This document shows positions 38,301-48,097 of a stretch of 64,000 nt of DNA, piece after piece; within the stretch, counting starts at the first letter, position 1; each line of letters starts with the position of its first letter. Below the pieces are notes generated by a model. It did not search any database, had not been told where the DNA came from, and saw only the letters and a program-made list of their open reading frames with translations. Source of the DNA: Lysobacterales bacterium (lineage in GTDB: Bacteria; Pseudomonadota; Gammaproteobacteria; Xanthomonadales; SZUA-36); NCBI GenBank assembly GCA_014238945.1, contig JABAAB010000117.1, positions 1 through 64,000 on the forward strand. The letters run 5' to 3'. Position numbers and translations under genes: made by a program.

Positions 38301-39278
38301 ATGGAATTCCAATTGCATATATCCGACTGGGAACTGACCGTCCCGTTTCGTATCACTGGTAGCGAGTGGGTCAACACCCGTAGCCTGGTCGTGCAACTGG
38401 TCGATGACGGTCATGTCGGCCGGGGCGAGGCTCAAGGTGTGTATTACATGGGCGAATCTGCAGAAAGTATTTTGCAGCAGGCCCAGGCGATCGGCACCGA
38501 TATACGCCGGGGAGCCACTCTGGATGACCTTCAGCATTTGCTGCCACCTGGCGGAGCACGAAATGCCATTGACTGCGCGATGTGGGACCTGGAATGCAAA
38601 CGGCAGGGTTTGAGCATATGGCAGATCACCGGCATTAAACCTGGCCCGGTGACCACGGTGTTCACCATCGGTCTGGAAGAAACACCGGCAGCGATGGCGG
38701 CAAAGGCCGCGGCAGCATCGGACAGCCCGATTTTGAAGATCAAACTGGATGACCACATGCCATTTGAAAAACTGGCAGCAATCCGTGCCGTACGCCCGGA
38801 TGCCCAGTTGGTTGTTGACGCCAACCAGGGCTGGAGCTTTGAATTGCTGCAGGAGGTGCTGCCGAAATGTGTTGACCTGGATCTCGCTATGATTGAGCAG
38901 CCACTCAAGCGCGGTGGCGATGATGAACTCGAAGGATTCGAATCGCCGATCATACTGGCCGCGGACGAGTCTTGCCTGGACACCAGTGAGCTGGACACAG
39001 CGGCCCGGCGTTACGGCATGATCAATATCAAACTGGATAAAACCGGTGGTCTCACCGAGGCATTGAAACTGGCCAGGGCGGCGCGGGAAAAGGGCTGCAA
39101 GCTGATGGTGGGCAACATGGCCGGCACCTCACTGAGCATGGCACCCTCGTTTGTGGTGGCGCAATTATGTGATTTCGTCGACATCGACGGACCACTGCTG
39201 CTCAACTACGACGAAGCCTTTGGTCTCGAATATGACAATGGGGTCGTCAGCCGGATTGATCCGCGTTTGTGGGGTTGA
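38301..39278 (+). CDS. dgcA: N-acetyl-D-glutamate racemase DgcA (enolase superfamily)
   Basis: 325 residues of the dipeptide epimerase-like subgroup. Catalytic pattern: KIK motif K146/K148, metal ligands D173 (VVDANQGW), E199 (MIEQP) and D222 (LAADES), and the second base lysine in NIKLDKTGG (K247). GGAG lies eight bases before the ATG at 38301, overlapping the dgcN end. Alone it would be annotated as L-Ala-D/L-Glu epimerase; adjacency to dgcN supports N-acetyl-D-Glu to N-acetyl-L-Glu conversion. The stop lies four bases from the convergent ilvD stop. Confidence 0.85.
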   Translation: MEFQLHISDWELTVPFRITGSEWVNTRSLVVQLVDDGHVGRGEAQGVYYMGESAESILQQAQAIGTDIRRGATLDDLQHLLPPGGARNAIDCAMWDLECKRQGLSIWQITGIKPGPVTTVFTIGLEETPAAMAAKAAAASDSPILKIKLDDHMPFEKLAAIRAVRPDAQLVVDANQGWSFELLQEVLPKCVDLDLAMIEQPLKRGGDDELEGFESPIILAADESCLDTSELDTAARRYGMINIKLDKTGGLTEALKLARAAREKGCKLMVGNMAGTSLSMAPSFVVAQLCDFVDIDGPLLLNYDEAFGLEYDNGVVSRIDPRLWG

Positions 39279-39281
39279 ATA

Positions 39282-41153
39282 TTACCGTGAACGCGCCAGT
39301 CTTTTTTCCAGTAGGTCCACATCCCGCACCGCGCCCCTGTCAGCAGAAGTCGTCATCAGCGCATAGGCCCTCAACGCCACGCTGACCTTTCGGCTACGGT
39401 TTTTGGGTTTCCAGGCCTCATTCTCAGGCAGGGCGTTCATGACGTCACGACGGGCATCCAATTCCTGTTTGGAGATTATTACGTCAATACGGCGTGCCGG
39501 GATATCGATCTCGATCTCATCACCGTTTTGCAACAGACCAATGGCACCGCCTTCTGCCGCTTCTGGTGATACATGCCCGATCGAAAGCCCGGCGGTACCA
39601 CCTGAAAATCTGCCATCGGTCAACAACGCACAGGCCTTGTCCAATCCCCTGGTTTTAAGATAGCTGGTGGGATACAGCATCTCCTGCATACCCGGCCCGC
39701 CACGCGGACCTTCGTAGCGGATAATGACCACATCACCGGCCTTTACCTTGTTGTTCAAAATCGCAGCGACGGCCTGCTCCTGGCTCTCGAGAATATGGGC
39801 GACACCTTTAAACCTCAACTGGTCATCACTGACACCGGCAGTTTTGACTATACATCCATGTTCGGCAATGTTGCCGTACAGCACAGCCAGGCCCCCATCC
39901 TGGCTGTAAGCGTTTTCGATTTCCCGGATACACCCGTCTCGCCGGTCCAGGTCCAGGTCTTCAAAGCGCTTGCCCTGGCTGAATGCCTGTTGCGTGGGCC
40001 GGTTACCCGGTGCTGCCTTGAAAAAACGCCGCGTTGCTTCACTGGGTGAACGACGGATATCCGATTCCCCTATGGCGGTGCCCATGGTGGTGGAGTGAAC
40101 GGTGCTGCAATCCTGGTTGATCAGGCCACCCCGTTCCAGTTCACCCAGGATGGCAAACATACCACCGGCACGGTGTACATCTTCAATGTGAAAGCGGTCG
40201 GATGAAGGCGATACCTTGCAGATGTTCGGAACCTGGCGAGACAGTTCGTCAATGTCTTTCATTCCAAAATCGACACCGGCTTCCTGCGCCGCCGCCAACA
40301 GATGCAATACCGTGTTGGTGGAACCACCCATGGCGATATCAACGGCCATGGCATTTTTAAAGGCCGCGTAGGATGCGATGGATCGGGGCAATACAGATTC
40401 ATCACCCAGTTCGTAGTAGCGGTGGGTCAGAGCAACAATCTGCCGTCCTGCTTCGACAAACAGACTCCTGCGGTCCTCGTGGGTCGCCAGCACGGTGCCA
40501 TTACCCGGTAAGGACAGACCCAGTGCCTCGGTCAGGCAGTTCATCGAATTGGCAGTAAACATTCCCGAGCAAGAGCCACAGGTAGGACAGGCAGAACGTT
40601 CTATACGGCCCGCCTCCTCGGCAGACATCTCTGCATCGCCAGAGGCGGTCATACTTGCAATCAGGTCTATCCTCCGGTCTACATTGTCCAGAATTACCTT
40701 GCCGGATTCCATCGGACCACCGGTAACAAAAATGGCGGGAATGTTCAAACGCAATACCGCCAGCAGCATGCCGGGTGTGATCTTGTCACAATTTGAAATA
40801 CATACCAGGGCATCGGCACAATGGGCATTGACCATGAACTCCACAGAATCTGCAATCAACTCACGTGACGGCAGGCTATACAGCATACCGCCGTGACCCA
40901 TGGCTATGCCGTCATCGACCGCGATGGTATTAAACTCGCGGCCCACCCCTCCGGCAGAATGAATTTCATCTGCGACCAGCTTGCCCAGGTTTCTGAGGTG
41001 TACGTGTCCGGGTACAAATTCGGTGAAGGAATTGGCGACCGCAATGATCGGTTTGCCAAAGTCACTATCTTGCATACCGGTGGCCCGCCACAGACTGCGT
41101 GCAGCCATGGCATTGCGACCGTGAGTGGTGGTCCTGGAGCGGTAGTCAGGCAT
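39282..41153 (-). CDS. ilvD: Dihydroxy-acid dehydratase
   Basis: Iron-sulfur enzyme making 2-oxoisovalerate and 2-oxo-3-methylvalerate, the keto acids of Val/Leu/Ile. 623 residues. Cluster and active-site cysteines lie in [12 protein letters not shown] and [39 protein letters not shown] is near the C-terminus. Standalone on the minus strand. Its products are also the substrates of the Bkd complex encoded at 51-54.7 kb, although that complex works in catabolism. Confidence 0.96.
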   Translation of the reverse strand: MPDYRSRTTTHGRNAMAARSLWRATGMQDSDFGKPIIAVANSFTEFVPGHVHLRNLGKLVADEIHSAGGVGREFNTIAVDDGIAMGHGGMLYSLPSRELIADSVEFMVNAHCADALVCISNCDKITPGMLLAVLRLNIPAIFVTGGPMESGKVILDNVDRRIDLIASMTASGDAEMSAEEAGRIERSACPTCGSCSGMFTANSMNCLTEALGLSLPGNGTVLATHEDRRSLFVEAGRQIVALTHRYYELGDESVLPRSIASYAAFKNAMAVDIAMGGSTNTVLHLLAAAQEAGVDFGMKDIDELSRQVPNICKVSPSSDRFHIEDVHRAGGMFAILGELERGGLINQDCSTVHSTTMGTAIGESDIRRSPSEATRRFFKAAPGNRPTQQAFSQGKRFEDLDLDRRDGCIREIENAYSQDGGLAVLYGNIAEHGCIVKTAGVSDDQLRFKGVAHILESQEQAVAAILNNKVKAGDVVIIRYEGPRGGPGMQEMLYPTSYLKTRGLDKACALLTDGRFSGGTAGLSIGHVSPEAAEGGAIGLLQNGDEIEIDIPARRIDVIISKQELDARRDVMNALPENEAWKPKNRSRKVSVALRAYALMTTSADRGAVRDVDLLEKRLARSR

Positions 41154-41518
41154 AGTTAAAATCCCGTATCGTATGTTCCATCAGGTGACGCTTGCCGGCT
41201 ATGTGAACCGGGCGTCACAGTATTGGCTATTCATAACCCTGAGTGTATCTGCGTTTAATTTCCATGTCTGCAAAAAAACACCCCCCAGCGTGCTGGAAGA
41301 AGATATTGAGCGGTATGTAAAGCAGAATCCCGCTGATGTTTTGAACCCAAACAGTTACAATCTGCCAGATCACGCGACGGTGTCATCCGGTTTGGGTACA
41401 GGCCAACTCATGACCTGCTCGGAAATTCCGGAATCGCACACATCCATACAGCCGTAACACGTGCTGCGGATGATTTGTCACAGGCCATTGCAAGCTTGAA
41501 CTACAGGAGTCGAAGTCA
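41154..41518. other. Gap between ilvD and the aminotransferase gene
   Basis: 365 bases. A 94-codon plus-strand frame (41173-41457) has a hydrophobic middle, but no ribosome site, no lipobox and no recognised family; I do not call it a gene. The gap should contain the ilvD promoter (minus) and the promoter of the aminotransferase pair (plus). No clear boxes or attenuator with Ile/Leu/Val codons were found. Confidence 0.5.
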
Positions 41519-42715
41519 TTGTTTGAACATCTGAAAGCTATACCAGCAGACCCGATACTGGGTCTTATCACCTCCCATGCGGTCGATCCAAATCCAAAAA
41601 AAATTGACCTGGGAATCGGTGTGTACCGCAACGAGCAGGGTAATACACCCATGCTGGACTGTGTGGTGCAGGCAGAAAAACTGATGATAGCCGCACAAAC
41701 GACCAAGTCCTATCTCGGACCGGCGGGTGTCACCGGGTTCAACGCCTCTATGAGTAAATTGCTTTTTGGTGCCGACAGCGATGCCCTGCAGCAGGGTCGC
41801 GTGCGTACAGTGCAGACTCCTGGTGGGACCGGTGCTTTACGGGTAATTGCAGACCTGATCAAGTCCGCCAGGCCCAATGCCGAACTTTGGGCCAGTGATC
41901 CTACCTGGGCCAACCACCTTGCACTGTTTCCGGCCGCCGGGGTCAACATGCATTCCTACCCCTATTTTGATGCCGCAACCTCCAGTTTGCGTTTCGATGA
42001 AATGATGGCATCGCTGGCACAACGACGAGCCGGTGACGCCGTCCTGTTCCATGCCTGCTGCCACAACCCCTGTGGTGTGAGTCCCGACCCGGACCAGTGG
42101 CAAGCCATTGCAGAACTGGCCGCCGAACGCGGCTTCACACCGGTGATCGATATCGCCTATATGGGTTTTGAACGGGGTATCGATGAGGACGCGCTGGCGG
42201 TAAGACTGTTTACCGAACGGTGTCCCGAGGTTATTGTTGCCAGCTCCTGCTCCAAGAATTTTGCCATGTACCGGGACCGCGTCGGCGCCATTTCCATCGT
42301 TGCAGAAAACTCTGGCAAGGCCGATGACGTGCTCAGTGTCATCAACAATGTCACCCGAAAAAACTATTCCATGCCACCCGCCCACGGTCCCGCTGTTATC
42401 GACATCATCCTGAGTTCGGAACAACTGACCGAACAGTGGATCTCCGAGGTCGCGAACATGAGAAACCGCATCAACAGTCTGCGCAGCACCCTGTCTCAAC
42501 AAATTGCAACCAATGGTATTTCACGCGATTTCACATTCCTTGAAAGACAGAGCGGTATGTTCTCTTTCATGGGTCTGACCGTTGAACAGGTCCACCGCAT
42601 GCGCGATGAATTTTCCATCTACATCGTCGATTCGGCACGTGTCAATGTGGCATCGTTCAACCAACAGAACATGGCTTATTTTATCGAGGCTCTGGCGACG
42701 GTACTGGATGAATGA
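41519..42715 (+). CDS. Aromatic/aspartate-type aminotransferase (class I PLP, TyrB/AspC branch)
   Basis: 398 residues. MFEHLKAIPADPILGL and KIDLGIGVYRNEQG are the subgroup I-alpha start. HNPCG (N183), D211, Y214 and the PLP lysine K246 in SSCSKNFAMYRDRVG are all present, so it should be active. It transfers amino groups between aspartate or aromatic amino acids and 2-oxoglutarate. Start TTG at 41519 with AGGAG nine bases upstream. It overlaps the following class V gene by four bases (ATGA). Confidence 0.9.
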   Translation: MFEHLKAIPADPILGLITSHAVDPNPKKIDLGIGVYRNEQGNTPMLDCVVQAEKLMIAAQTTKSYLGPAGVTGFNASMSKLLFGADSDALQQGRVRTVQTPGGTGALRVIADLIKSARPNAELWASDPTWANHLALFPAAGVNMHSYPYFDAATSSLRFDEMMASLAQRRAGDAVLFHACCHNPCGVSPDPDQWQAIAELAAERGFTPVIDIAYMGFERGIDEDALAVRLFTERCPEVIVASSCSKNFAMYRDRVGAISIVAENSGKADDVLSVINNVTRKNYSMPPAHGPAVIDIILSSEQLTEQWISEVANMRNRINSLRSTLSQQIATNGISRDFTFLERQSGMFSFMGLTVEQVHRMRDEFSIYIVDSARVNVASFNQQNMAYFIEALATVLDE

Positions 42716-43851
42716 GCGGTCAGAGACTCGACTGCCAGCGAGACAAGTTTGACCTGCCCGGTGACATCACCTACCTCAACTGTGGTTACCAGGGGCCGCA
42801 GCTGAGAATATCCACCGAAGCCGGCGAGAAGAAATTACTGCAGAAAGCACGTCCGTGGACCATTACACCGGATGATTTTTTTGTACCAGCGGACAGACTG
42901 CGAAAATTATTTGCCCGCATGATCGGAGCGCGCACCCAGGACATCGCCATCGTCCCGAGCGTCAGTTACGCCATGTCCACCGCCGCGGCAAACCTGCCTC
43001 GTAACAATGGCCAGCACACCGTCATGCTCGCTGAGCAATTCCCATCCCACGTATATCCGTGGACGGGAACAACGGATGGGGACAAAGATCGAATTCGCAC
43101 GGTTCAACGGCCGCATAGTGGCGACTGGACGGACGATGTGATCCAGTCGATTGATTCAGCTTGCGCCATCGCGGCACTTCCGGGTGTTCACTGGACCGAC
43201 GGTTATCGCCTCAGGCTGGATGATATAAGCCGCCACTGCGCAGACAATGGCACGGCCTTATGTCTTGATCTGACCCAGTCCCTGGGCGTAACACCCTTTT
43301 CGGTTTCGGAAGTAGAAGCTGATTTTGTGGCGGCATCAGTCTACAAATGGATGCTGGGGCCGCCCGGTGTCTGCCTGTTGTACGTCAACCCCCGGCACCA
43401 GCACGGCAAACCCATTGAACCCAACTGGCTGAGCCGCAGGGACAGTCACGATTTCGCGGGCCTGACTGATTACACGGAAGAATTCCAACCCGGTGCCCGG
43501 CGCTACGATGCCGGTGGCCGTGCCAACCTGGTCAACATGGCCATTGCCATCAGCGCACTGGAACAAATTGAGTCCTGGGGTGTGGAAAACATCACCGATT
43601 ACATCAGTAAACTGACGGGTCTTGCGAACGACCTGGCCAACGACCGGGGGCTGTCCTGTACACCCAAGGCGCACCGTTCACCCCACATCGCGGGTATCGG
43701 TCTGCCCCGGGACAGGGCCCGCGAGGTCACGACCGCACTGCACGAACAAAACATTTACGTCAGTCTGCGTGGAAATAAACTCAGGATCACACCGCATCTG
43801 TACAACACCAGAAAAGACATTGAGCGGCTGTTTGAAGTCTTGGATGTCTAA
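42712..43851 (+). CDS. Class V aminotransferase-fold PLP enzyme, substrate unknown
   Basis: 379 residues in the cysteine desulfurase/kynureninase-like group. ITYLNCGYQGP near the start, LCLDLTQSLGVTPF (D186) and the PLP lysine K212 in ASVYKWMLGPPGVCLLY are clear. The C-terminal domain ends SLRGNKLRITPHLYNT. No desulfurase cysteine loop is evident, which argues against IscS-like activity. It is coupled to the class I aminotransferase, so both may act on one metabolite. Kynureninase or isopenicillin-epimerase-like activity are alternatives. Confidence 0.8.
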   Translation: MSGQRLDCQRDKFDLPGDITYLNCGYQGPQLRISTEAGEKKLLQKARPWTITPDDFFVPADRLRKLFARMIGARTQDIAIVPSVSYAMSTAAANLPRNNGQHTVMLAEQFPSHVYPWTGTTDGDKDRIRTVQRPHSGDWTDDVIQSIDSACAIAALPGVHWTDGYRLRLDDISRHCADNGTALCLDLTQSLGVTPFSVSEVEADFVAASVYKWMLGPPGVCLLYVNPRHQHGKPIEPNWLSRRDSHDFAGLTDYTEEFQPGARRYDAGGRANLVNMAIAISALEQIESWGVENITDYISKLTGLANDLANDRGLSCTPKAHRSPHIAGIGLPRDRAREVTTALHEQNIYVSLRGNKLRITPHLYNTRKDIERLFEVLDV

Positions 43852-43971
43852 ATCCCCGCATACTATTACGTTCACCTGAGCACTTATCGACAACAAAGCC
43901 TCGAAGGACTTCGCAACGAATACCGACTTATACCATCTGCACTGTCAGATTTAGCCCCCCGTAGTCGCTGA

Positions 43972-44069
43972 GGTACCACTCATCCCCTCAGGACTGTATG
44001 AAACAGGAGGTTTCATACCAAGCCCCCAGGGATGGGTTTACGGCGTGTCCTGAGGGGATGAGTGGTACC
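43972..44069. mobile_element. 98-bp element with 23-bp terminal inverted repeats (MITE-like)
   Basis: The arm at 43972-43994 (begins GGTACCACTCATCCCC) is repeated as a perfect 23-base inverse complement at 44047-44069. Between them lies a second hairpin, GTATGAAAC-aggag-GTTTCATAC (43996-44018). The right arm encodes YHSSPQD at the very C-terminus of the cof fusion gene. GCTG occurs next to both outer ends, but offset by one base on the left, so a target duplication is only possible. A structural bidirectional terminator between convergent genes is the alternative, though no T-run follows. Confidence 0.55.
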
Positions 44070-47000
44070 GCTGCGGCGGCCTATTCGCACACTGATGATT
44101 TATGAATCCGTTCCCGCCTTCCTCTTCAGTGTAAAGCGTATTTCGCTGCCAAGCGGTTCGCCCCACTTCGGCAGCCAGATCCCGCATCCATCGCTGGTCC
44201 ACACCCTGGCCATGGCTGGCACCGGCAGAGCGCGTAATGCTCTCATTGATCAGCGTGCCACCGAGATCATTTGCACCAGCTTGCAAACAGGCTTTCACAC
44301 CTTCCCGACCCATCTTGACCCAGGATGCCTGGATATTGGTGATATGTGGAAACAGTACCAGACGTGAGACAGCATGCATCAACACGGCCTCACGAAATGT
44401 CGGGCCGCGTCGTGATTGTCCACGCCGGTATATGGGGGCCATTTGTGCTACAAACGGTAAAGGCACCATTTCGGTAAAGCCACCGGTGCGCGATTGTAGA
44501 TCACGCAGAACCAGCAGATGATGTGCCCAGTGCCGATATGTGTCTATGTGACCAAACATAATGGTGGCCGTGGTGTTCAAACCGGTGCTGTGGGCTGTAT
44601 CCATCACCTCCAGCCATTGACGGGTGTTGATTTTGTCAGCACACAAATCCTGGCGCACTTCATCATGCAGGATTTCCGCCGCGGTACCGGGTAGTGAACC
44701 CAGGCCTGCATCACGTAGTGTATTCAGAAATGATTTTAACGATACGCCCAGGGTGCTGGCCCCCTGCCATACCTCCAGTGGTGAAAATGCATGGATATGC
44801 ATGCGGGGCACGGCCTCTTTGATCGCGTGACAGATATCGATATAGTGCTGGCCAGTGTACCGCGGGTGTATTCCCCCCTGCAGACAAACTTCCGTTGCGC
44901 CGAGTTCGTTGGCCTCGACCGTGCGCAGCTGAATTTCATCCAGGCCCAGATCATAGGGCCGGTCACGCAAGTCTGCGGACACCTTGCCCTTGGAAAACGC
45001 GCAGAACCTGCACTTGAAATAACAGATATTGGTGTAGTTAATATTGCGGTTGATGACAAAACTGACGGCATCGCCCTGCACCTCCGCCCTCAGCTCGTCC
45101 GCCCCCTGGCAAACTTCATCAAACGCTTCACCGCGGGCCTCAAACAAGCGGCTGATCCCGTCAACCCCGAGCGTAGCGGCATCACCACCCCGGCAACGCT
45201 GCAACAGGGCCGTCAAAGCAGACATCCGCTGAGACCGGCGGTTTCCCTGGATGATATTCCCTGGCGGTCCCACCGGTTTCGAGTCACTGATACCTGCCAG
45301 CCAATTATCCTCGCGTGCATATCCCTGCCCATCGGCCAGTTTCAATACCCCGGCCTGCACCGGGGGTGCTGTCCAGGTCCGGGCCTTTCGCACATATTCG
45401 GGATACAGGGTCAGGCGTTGTTGCAGAAATTTGCCCATGGTTTCGAGTTGCCTGGCAAGTTCATCCAGGTGTGGCCAGGGGGCTTCCGGATTAACGTAAT
45501 CCGGAGTCAATGGAGATATACCTCCCAGGTCATTGATCCCCGCAGCGATAACCTGCTCCAGCGAACCAGGCACCAGATTGGGCGGTGCCTGGATGTTCAT
45601 CTGTCCACCAAGAATGATCCTGGCCACGGCGATGGTCCAGCACAGATCATCCAGGTCGGGTTCGGGCGCAGCCGCCATCAACGTTCCGGGTTTGGCGCGG
45701 AAGTTCTGAATAATCACTTCCTGGATGTGACCGAATCGGTCCTGCAGATCACGCAGCGCCAGCAACGCTTCAATACGTTCCAGTCGGGTTTCACCGATGC
45801 CGATCAGGATTCCGCTCGTGAACGGGATTTTCAACTCTCCTGCAAGCTCCATGGTCTCGAGACGTCTTGCCGGTACCTTGTCCGGTGAACCATGATGTGG
45901 CATGCCCCTGGCACCCAGTCTGTCCGACGAAGACTCAAGCATGATACCCATGGAAGGAGCGTGGTCCCGCAACATGGCGAGCTCACTGGCATCCATGCAA
46001 CCGGCATTGATATGCGGCAGCAATCCGGTTTCCTCATATATCAATTTTGCGACATGAGCCACGTATTCCAGCGTGCTGGAAAAACCCAGCCCGGCCAATG
46101 CCTCCCGTGCTGCCGAATACCGCAGTTCCGGTCGCTCACCCAGAGTCAGCAAGGCCTCTTTGCAACCCATTTCAACACCCTTGCGGGCCACCGCAAGCAC
46201 TTCTTCCACGCTCATGTATACATTGCCGAGCTGCCGGGGCACCCGGGCAAAAGTACAGTAATGACAAACGTCCCGACACAGATGGGTCAGCGGTATAAAA
46301 ACCTTGCGGGAATACGAGATGATATTGCCGTGTTGTTGGTCCCCGATGGTGGCCGCGCATCTGCTCAGCTCAGCGCTGGCACTGACCAAGGCCAGCGACC
46401 GGGCCCGTGCCGCACTGGGTAAGGAGCCACGACCGGCTGCTTCAATCAGGGCGCCGGTGTCGTGCAACAGACCCAGTTGTTGCAGGTACCGGTAGCTCAA
46501 ACTGTTCTGATATTGCGAATGGCCGCGATAATAACGGCACAGCTCCAACAGGTCTTCCGGGGTGTCCACATCCAGTGCCAGTTCCTCAATCTGCAGGCTG
46601 CACACCTCCATTCCGGCCTGGCTGGCCGCATCCATGTGTTGGATATAACTGTCCTGGCCATAAAGAAAGGGAGTCCTCGCGGGGACCGGTGTCAGCAATG
46701 CATTGCTGCCCTGGTCTTTTCTGCAGGGGAGCAGGGACAGTGCGCTGGAGTCATACTCTTCAACCAACCGGGTCAACAAATCAGCATTCAGCAGTGGCAG
46801 ATCGCCATGCAACACCAGTGCCCGGCTGACACCCAAAGCATCAAGATGATCAATACCTGCCTGTACTGCACTGTTCAGGTCACGGTCCTGTTCCACCGCC
46901 AGCACCCCGGCACCGTGTTCCTCCGCCAGCGGAGCAATACCGGTATCCCTGCTGATCACCAGTACCCCCTCGATTTTCGGACAATCTCGCAAGGCCCTCA

Positions 47001-47112
47001 GCATGTCCGTCAGCATGACCCGCATCAGTTCACCGCACTGTTCGGGTGTGAGAACCGGGGCCAGCCGGGATTTTACCGGCTGCAGTGCTTTAACAGGAAT
47101 AACAGTCCACAT
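44038..47112 (-). CDS. Trifunctional F420 biosynthesis protein: CofC-CofG-CofH fusion
   Basis: 1024 residues from ATG 47112. Residues 1-200 are a CofC/FbiD guanylyltransferase (WTVIPVKALQPVKSRLAP, LHGDLPLL, LDVDTPEDL) that activates the phospho-lactate-type side-chain precursor. Residues about 265-590 are CofG, with radical SAM cluster C279-x3-C283-x2-C286 (CRDVCHYC). Residues about 650-1005 are CofH, with C697-x3-C701-x2-C704 (CYFKCRFC). CofG and CofH together make the deazaflavin FO from tyrosine and a riboflavin precursor. The last 15 or so residues come from the adjacent inverted-repeat element. Starts 11 bases after cofD; a longer frame into cofD is open but lacks support. Confidence 0.92.
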   Translation of the reverse strand: MWTVIPVKALQPVKSRLAPVLTPEQCGELMRVMLTDMLRALRDCPKIEGVLVISRDTGIAPLAEEHGAGVLAVEQDRDLNSAVQAGIDHLDALGVSRALVLHGDLPLLNADLLTRLVEEYDSSALSLLPCRKDQGSNALLTPVPARTPFLYGQDSYIQHMDAASQAGMEVCSLQIEELALDVDTPEDLLELCRYYRGHSQYQNSLSYRYLQQLGLLHDTGALIEAAGRGSLPSAARARSLALVSASAELSRCAATIGDQQHGNIISYSRKVFIPLTHLCRDVCHYCTFARVPRQLGNVYMSVEEVLAVARKGVEMGCKEALLTLGERPELRYSAAREALAGLGFSSTLEYVAHVAKLIYEETGLLPHINAGCMDASELAMLRDHAPSMGIMLESSSDRLGARGMPHHGSPDKVPARRLETMELAGELKIPFTSGILIGIGETRLERIEALLALRDLQDRFGHIQEVIIQNFRAKPGTLMAAAPEPDLDDLCWTIAVARIILGGQMNIQAPPNLVPGSLEQVIAAGINDLGGISPLTPDYVNPEAPWPHLDELARQLETMGKFLQQRLTLYPEYVRKARTWTAPPVQAGVLKLADGQGYAREDNWLAGISDSKPVGPPGNIIQGNRRSQRMSALTALLQRCRGGDAATLGVDGISRLFEARGEAFDEVCQGADELRAEVQGDAVSFVINRNINYTNICYFKCRFCAFSKGKVSADLRDRPYDLGLDEIQLRTVEANELGATEVCLQGGIHPRYTGQHYIDICHAIKEAVPRMHIHAFSPLEVWQGASTLGVSLKSFLNTLRDAGLGSLPGTAAEILHDEVRQDLCADKINTRQWLEVMDTAHSTGLNTTATIMFGHIDTYRHWAHHLLVLRDLQSRTGGFTEMVPLPFVAQMAPIYRRGQSRRGPTFREAVLMHAVSRLVLFPHITNIQASWVKMGREGVKACLQAGANDLGGTLINESITRSAGASHGQGVDQRWMRDLAAEVGRTAWQRNTLYTEEEGGNGFINHQCANRPPQRYHSSPQDTP

Positions 47113-47122
47113 AACGATCTCT

Positions 47123-48097
47123 CTATGTATAGGCTTTGGGGGGTGACCATTGCAGGGCAAAATTCAGGCATTCTTTGGCGAGCTCCACCCGCTCTTCCAG
47201 GCTGTTCATAAGTGTGTTGCAACAATGAATACGTCCGGGATCTGGAAATTCCGGCACCAGGCTCCGGTCGGTTGTGTCGATCACAAAGCCATCCAGCAAA
47301 TCACCGTAGTGCCTGAAAACACCCACGGAGGATAGGTCCATACCCAGTTCTGTCATCATTTTTGTGGTTGGACCCTTGATTGCACTGATCCCGATGACCG
47401 GTGACACGGCGAGAACCGGTGCCGCACAGGCTTTCAGCCGGGCCCTGATACCGGCTAGCGCCAGCAACGGATCGATGCTGACAAATGGATTGGATGGGCA
47501 AATGATGATCGCCGCGGTCGCCGCATCTTCCAATGCGCGGCTAAAGGCAGGGGCAGGCAGCGCCTCATCAGCACCGGCAAAATGAAAGCCGCGAACGACA
47601 GGCTGGCATTGCTCCCGCACAAAGTAATGTTGAAAGCTCAGCTCCCCTGTATCCGTGTAGACCCGTGTGCGGACCGCCTCATCGGTCATGGGTGAAACCG
47701 GGTGGTCAACACCCAGCTTCCTGCAAATTTTCGAGGTCGCATCGCTGAGGCTGTCACCACCGTCCGTCATTGCGCGTCTGGCCAGGTGAATCGCAAGGTC
47801 CCTGTCACCCAGGCGGAACCAGGTTTCAGCCCCCAATTGTTCGAGTGTATCAAGACAATTCCAGCTGTCATTTTCTCGGCCCCAGCCCAATTCCCGGTTA
47901 CTGACGCCGGCCAGCGTGTAGGTCACGGTATCGAGATCGGGGCAGATGGGCAGACCAAAGTGTTCAAAGTCATCACCGGTGTTGACCACGATGGTCAGCT
48001 GGTGCGGGGACAGTACACGGGTCAACCCCAGTGCCAACTTGGCACCACCGACCCCGCCACACAAGGCCAGTACTTTTTTGTCCACAGGCCAGTTCAC
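47123..48097 (-). CDS. cofD: 2-phospho-L-lactate (or phosphoenolpyruvate) transferase, F420 pathway
   Basis: 324 residues of the CofD/FbiA family. ALCGGVGGAKLALGL at 12-26 is the signature, with GDDFEHFGLPICPDLDTV, REQCQPVVRGFHFAG and CPSNPFVSIDPLLAL. It joins the guanylylated three-carbon acid made by CofC to FO. Whether the donor is phospholactate or phosphoenolpyruvate (as in mycobacteria) cannot be read off. It overlaps cofE by four bases (ATGA). Confidence 0.94.
   Translation of the reverse strand: MNWPVDKKVLALCGGVGGAKLALGLTRVLSPHQLTIVVNTGDDFEHFGLPICPDLDTVTYTLAGVSNRELGWGRENDSWNCLDTLEQLGAETWFRLGDRDLAIHLARRAMTDGGDSLSDATSKICRKLGVDHPVSPMTDEAVRTRVYTDTGELSFQHYFVREQCQPVVRGFHFAGADEALPAPAFSRALEDAATAAIIICPSNPFVSIDPLLALAGIRARLKACAAPVLAVSPVIGISAIKGPTTKMMTELGMDLSSVGVFRHYGDLLDGFVIDTTDRSLVPEFPDPGRIHCCNTLMNSLEERVELAKECLNFALQWSPPKAYT

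Noticed and set aside
41173..41457. 94-codon open frame between ilvD and the aminotransferase
   Set aside because: No ribosome site, no lipobox or signal peptide, no family motif, and it fills a promoter region.
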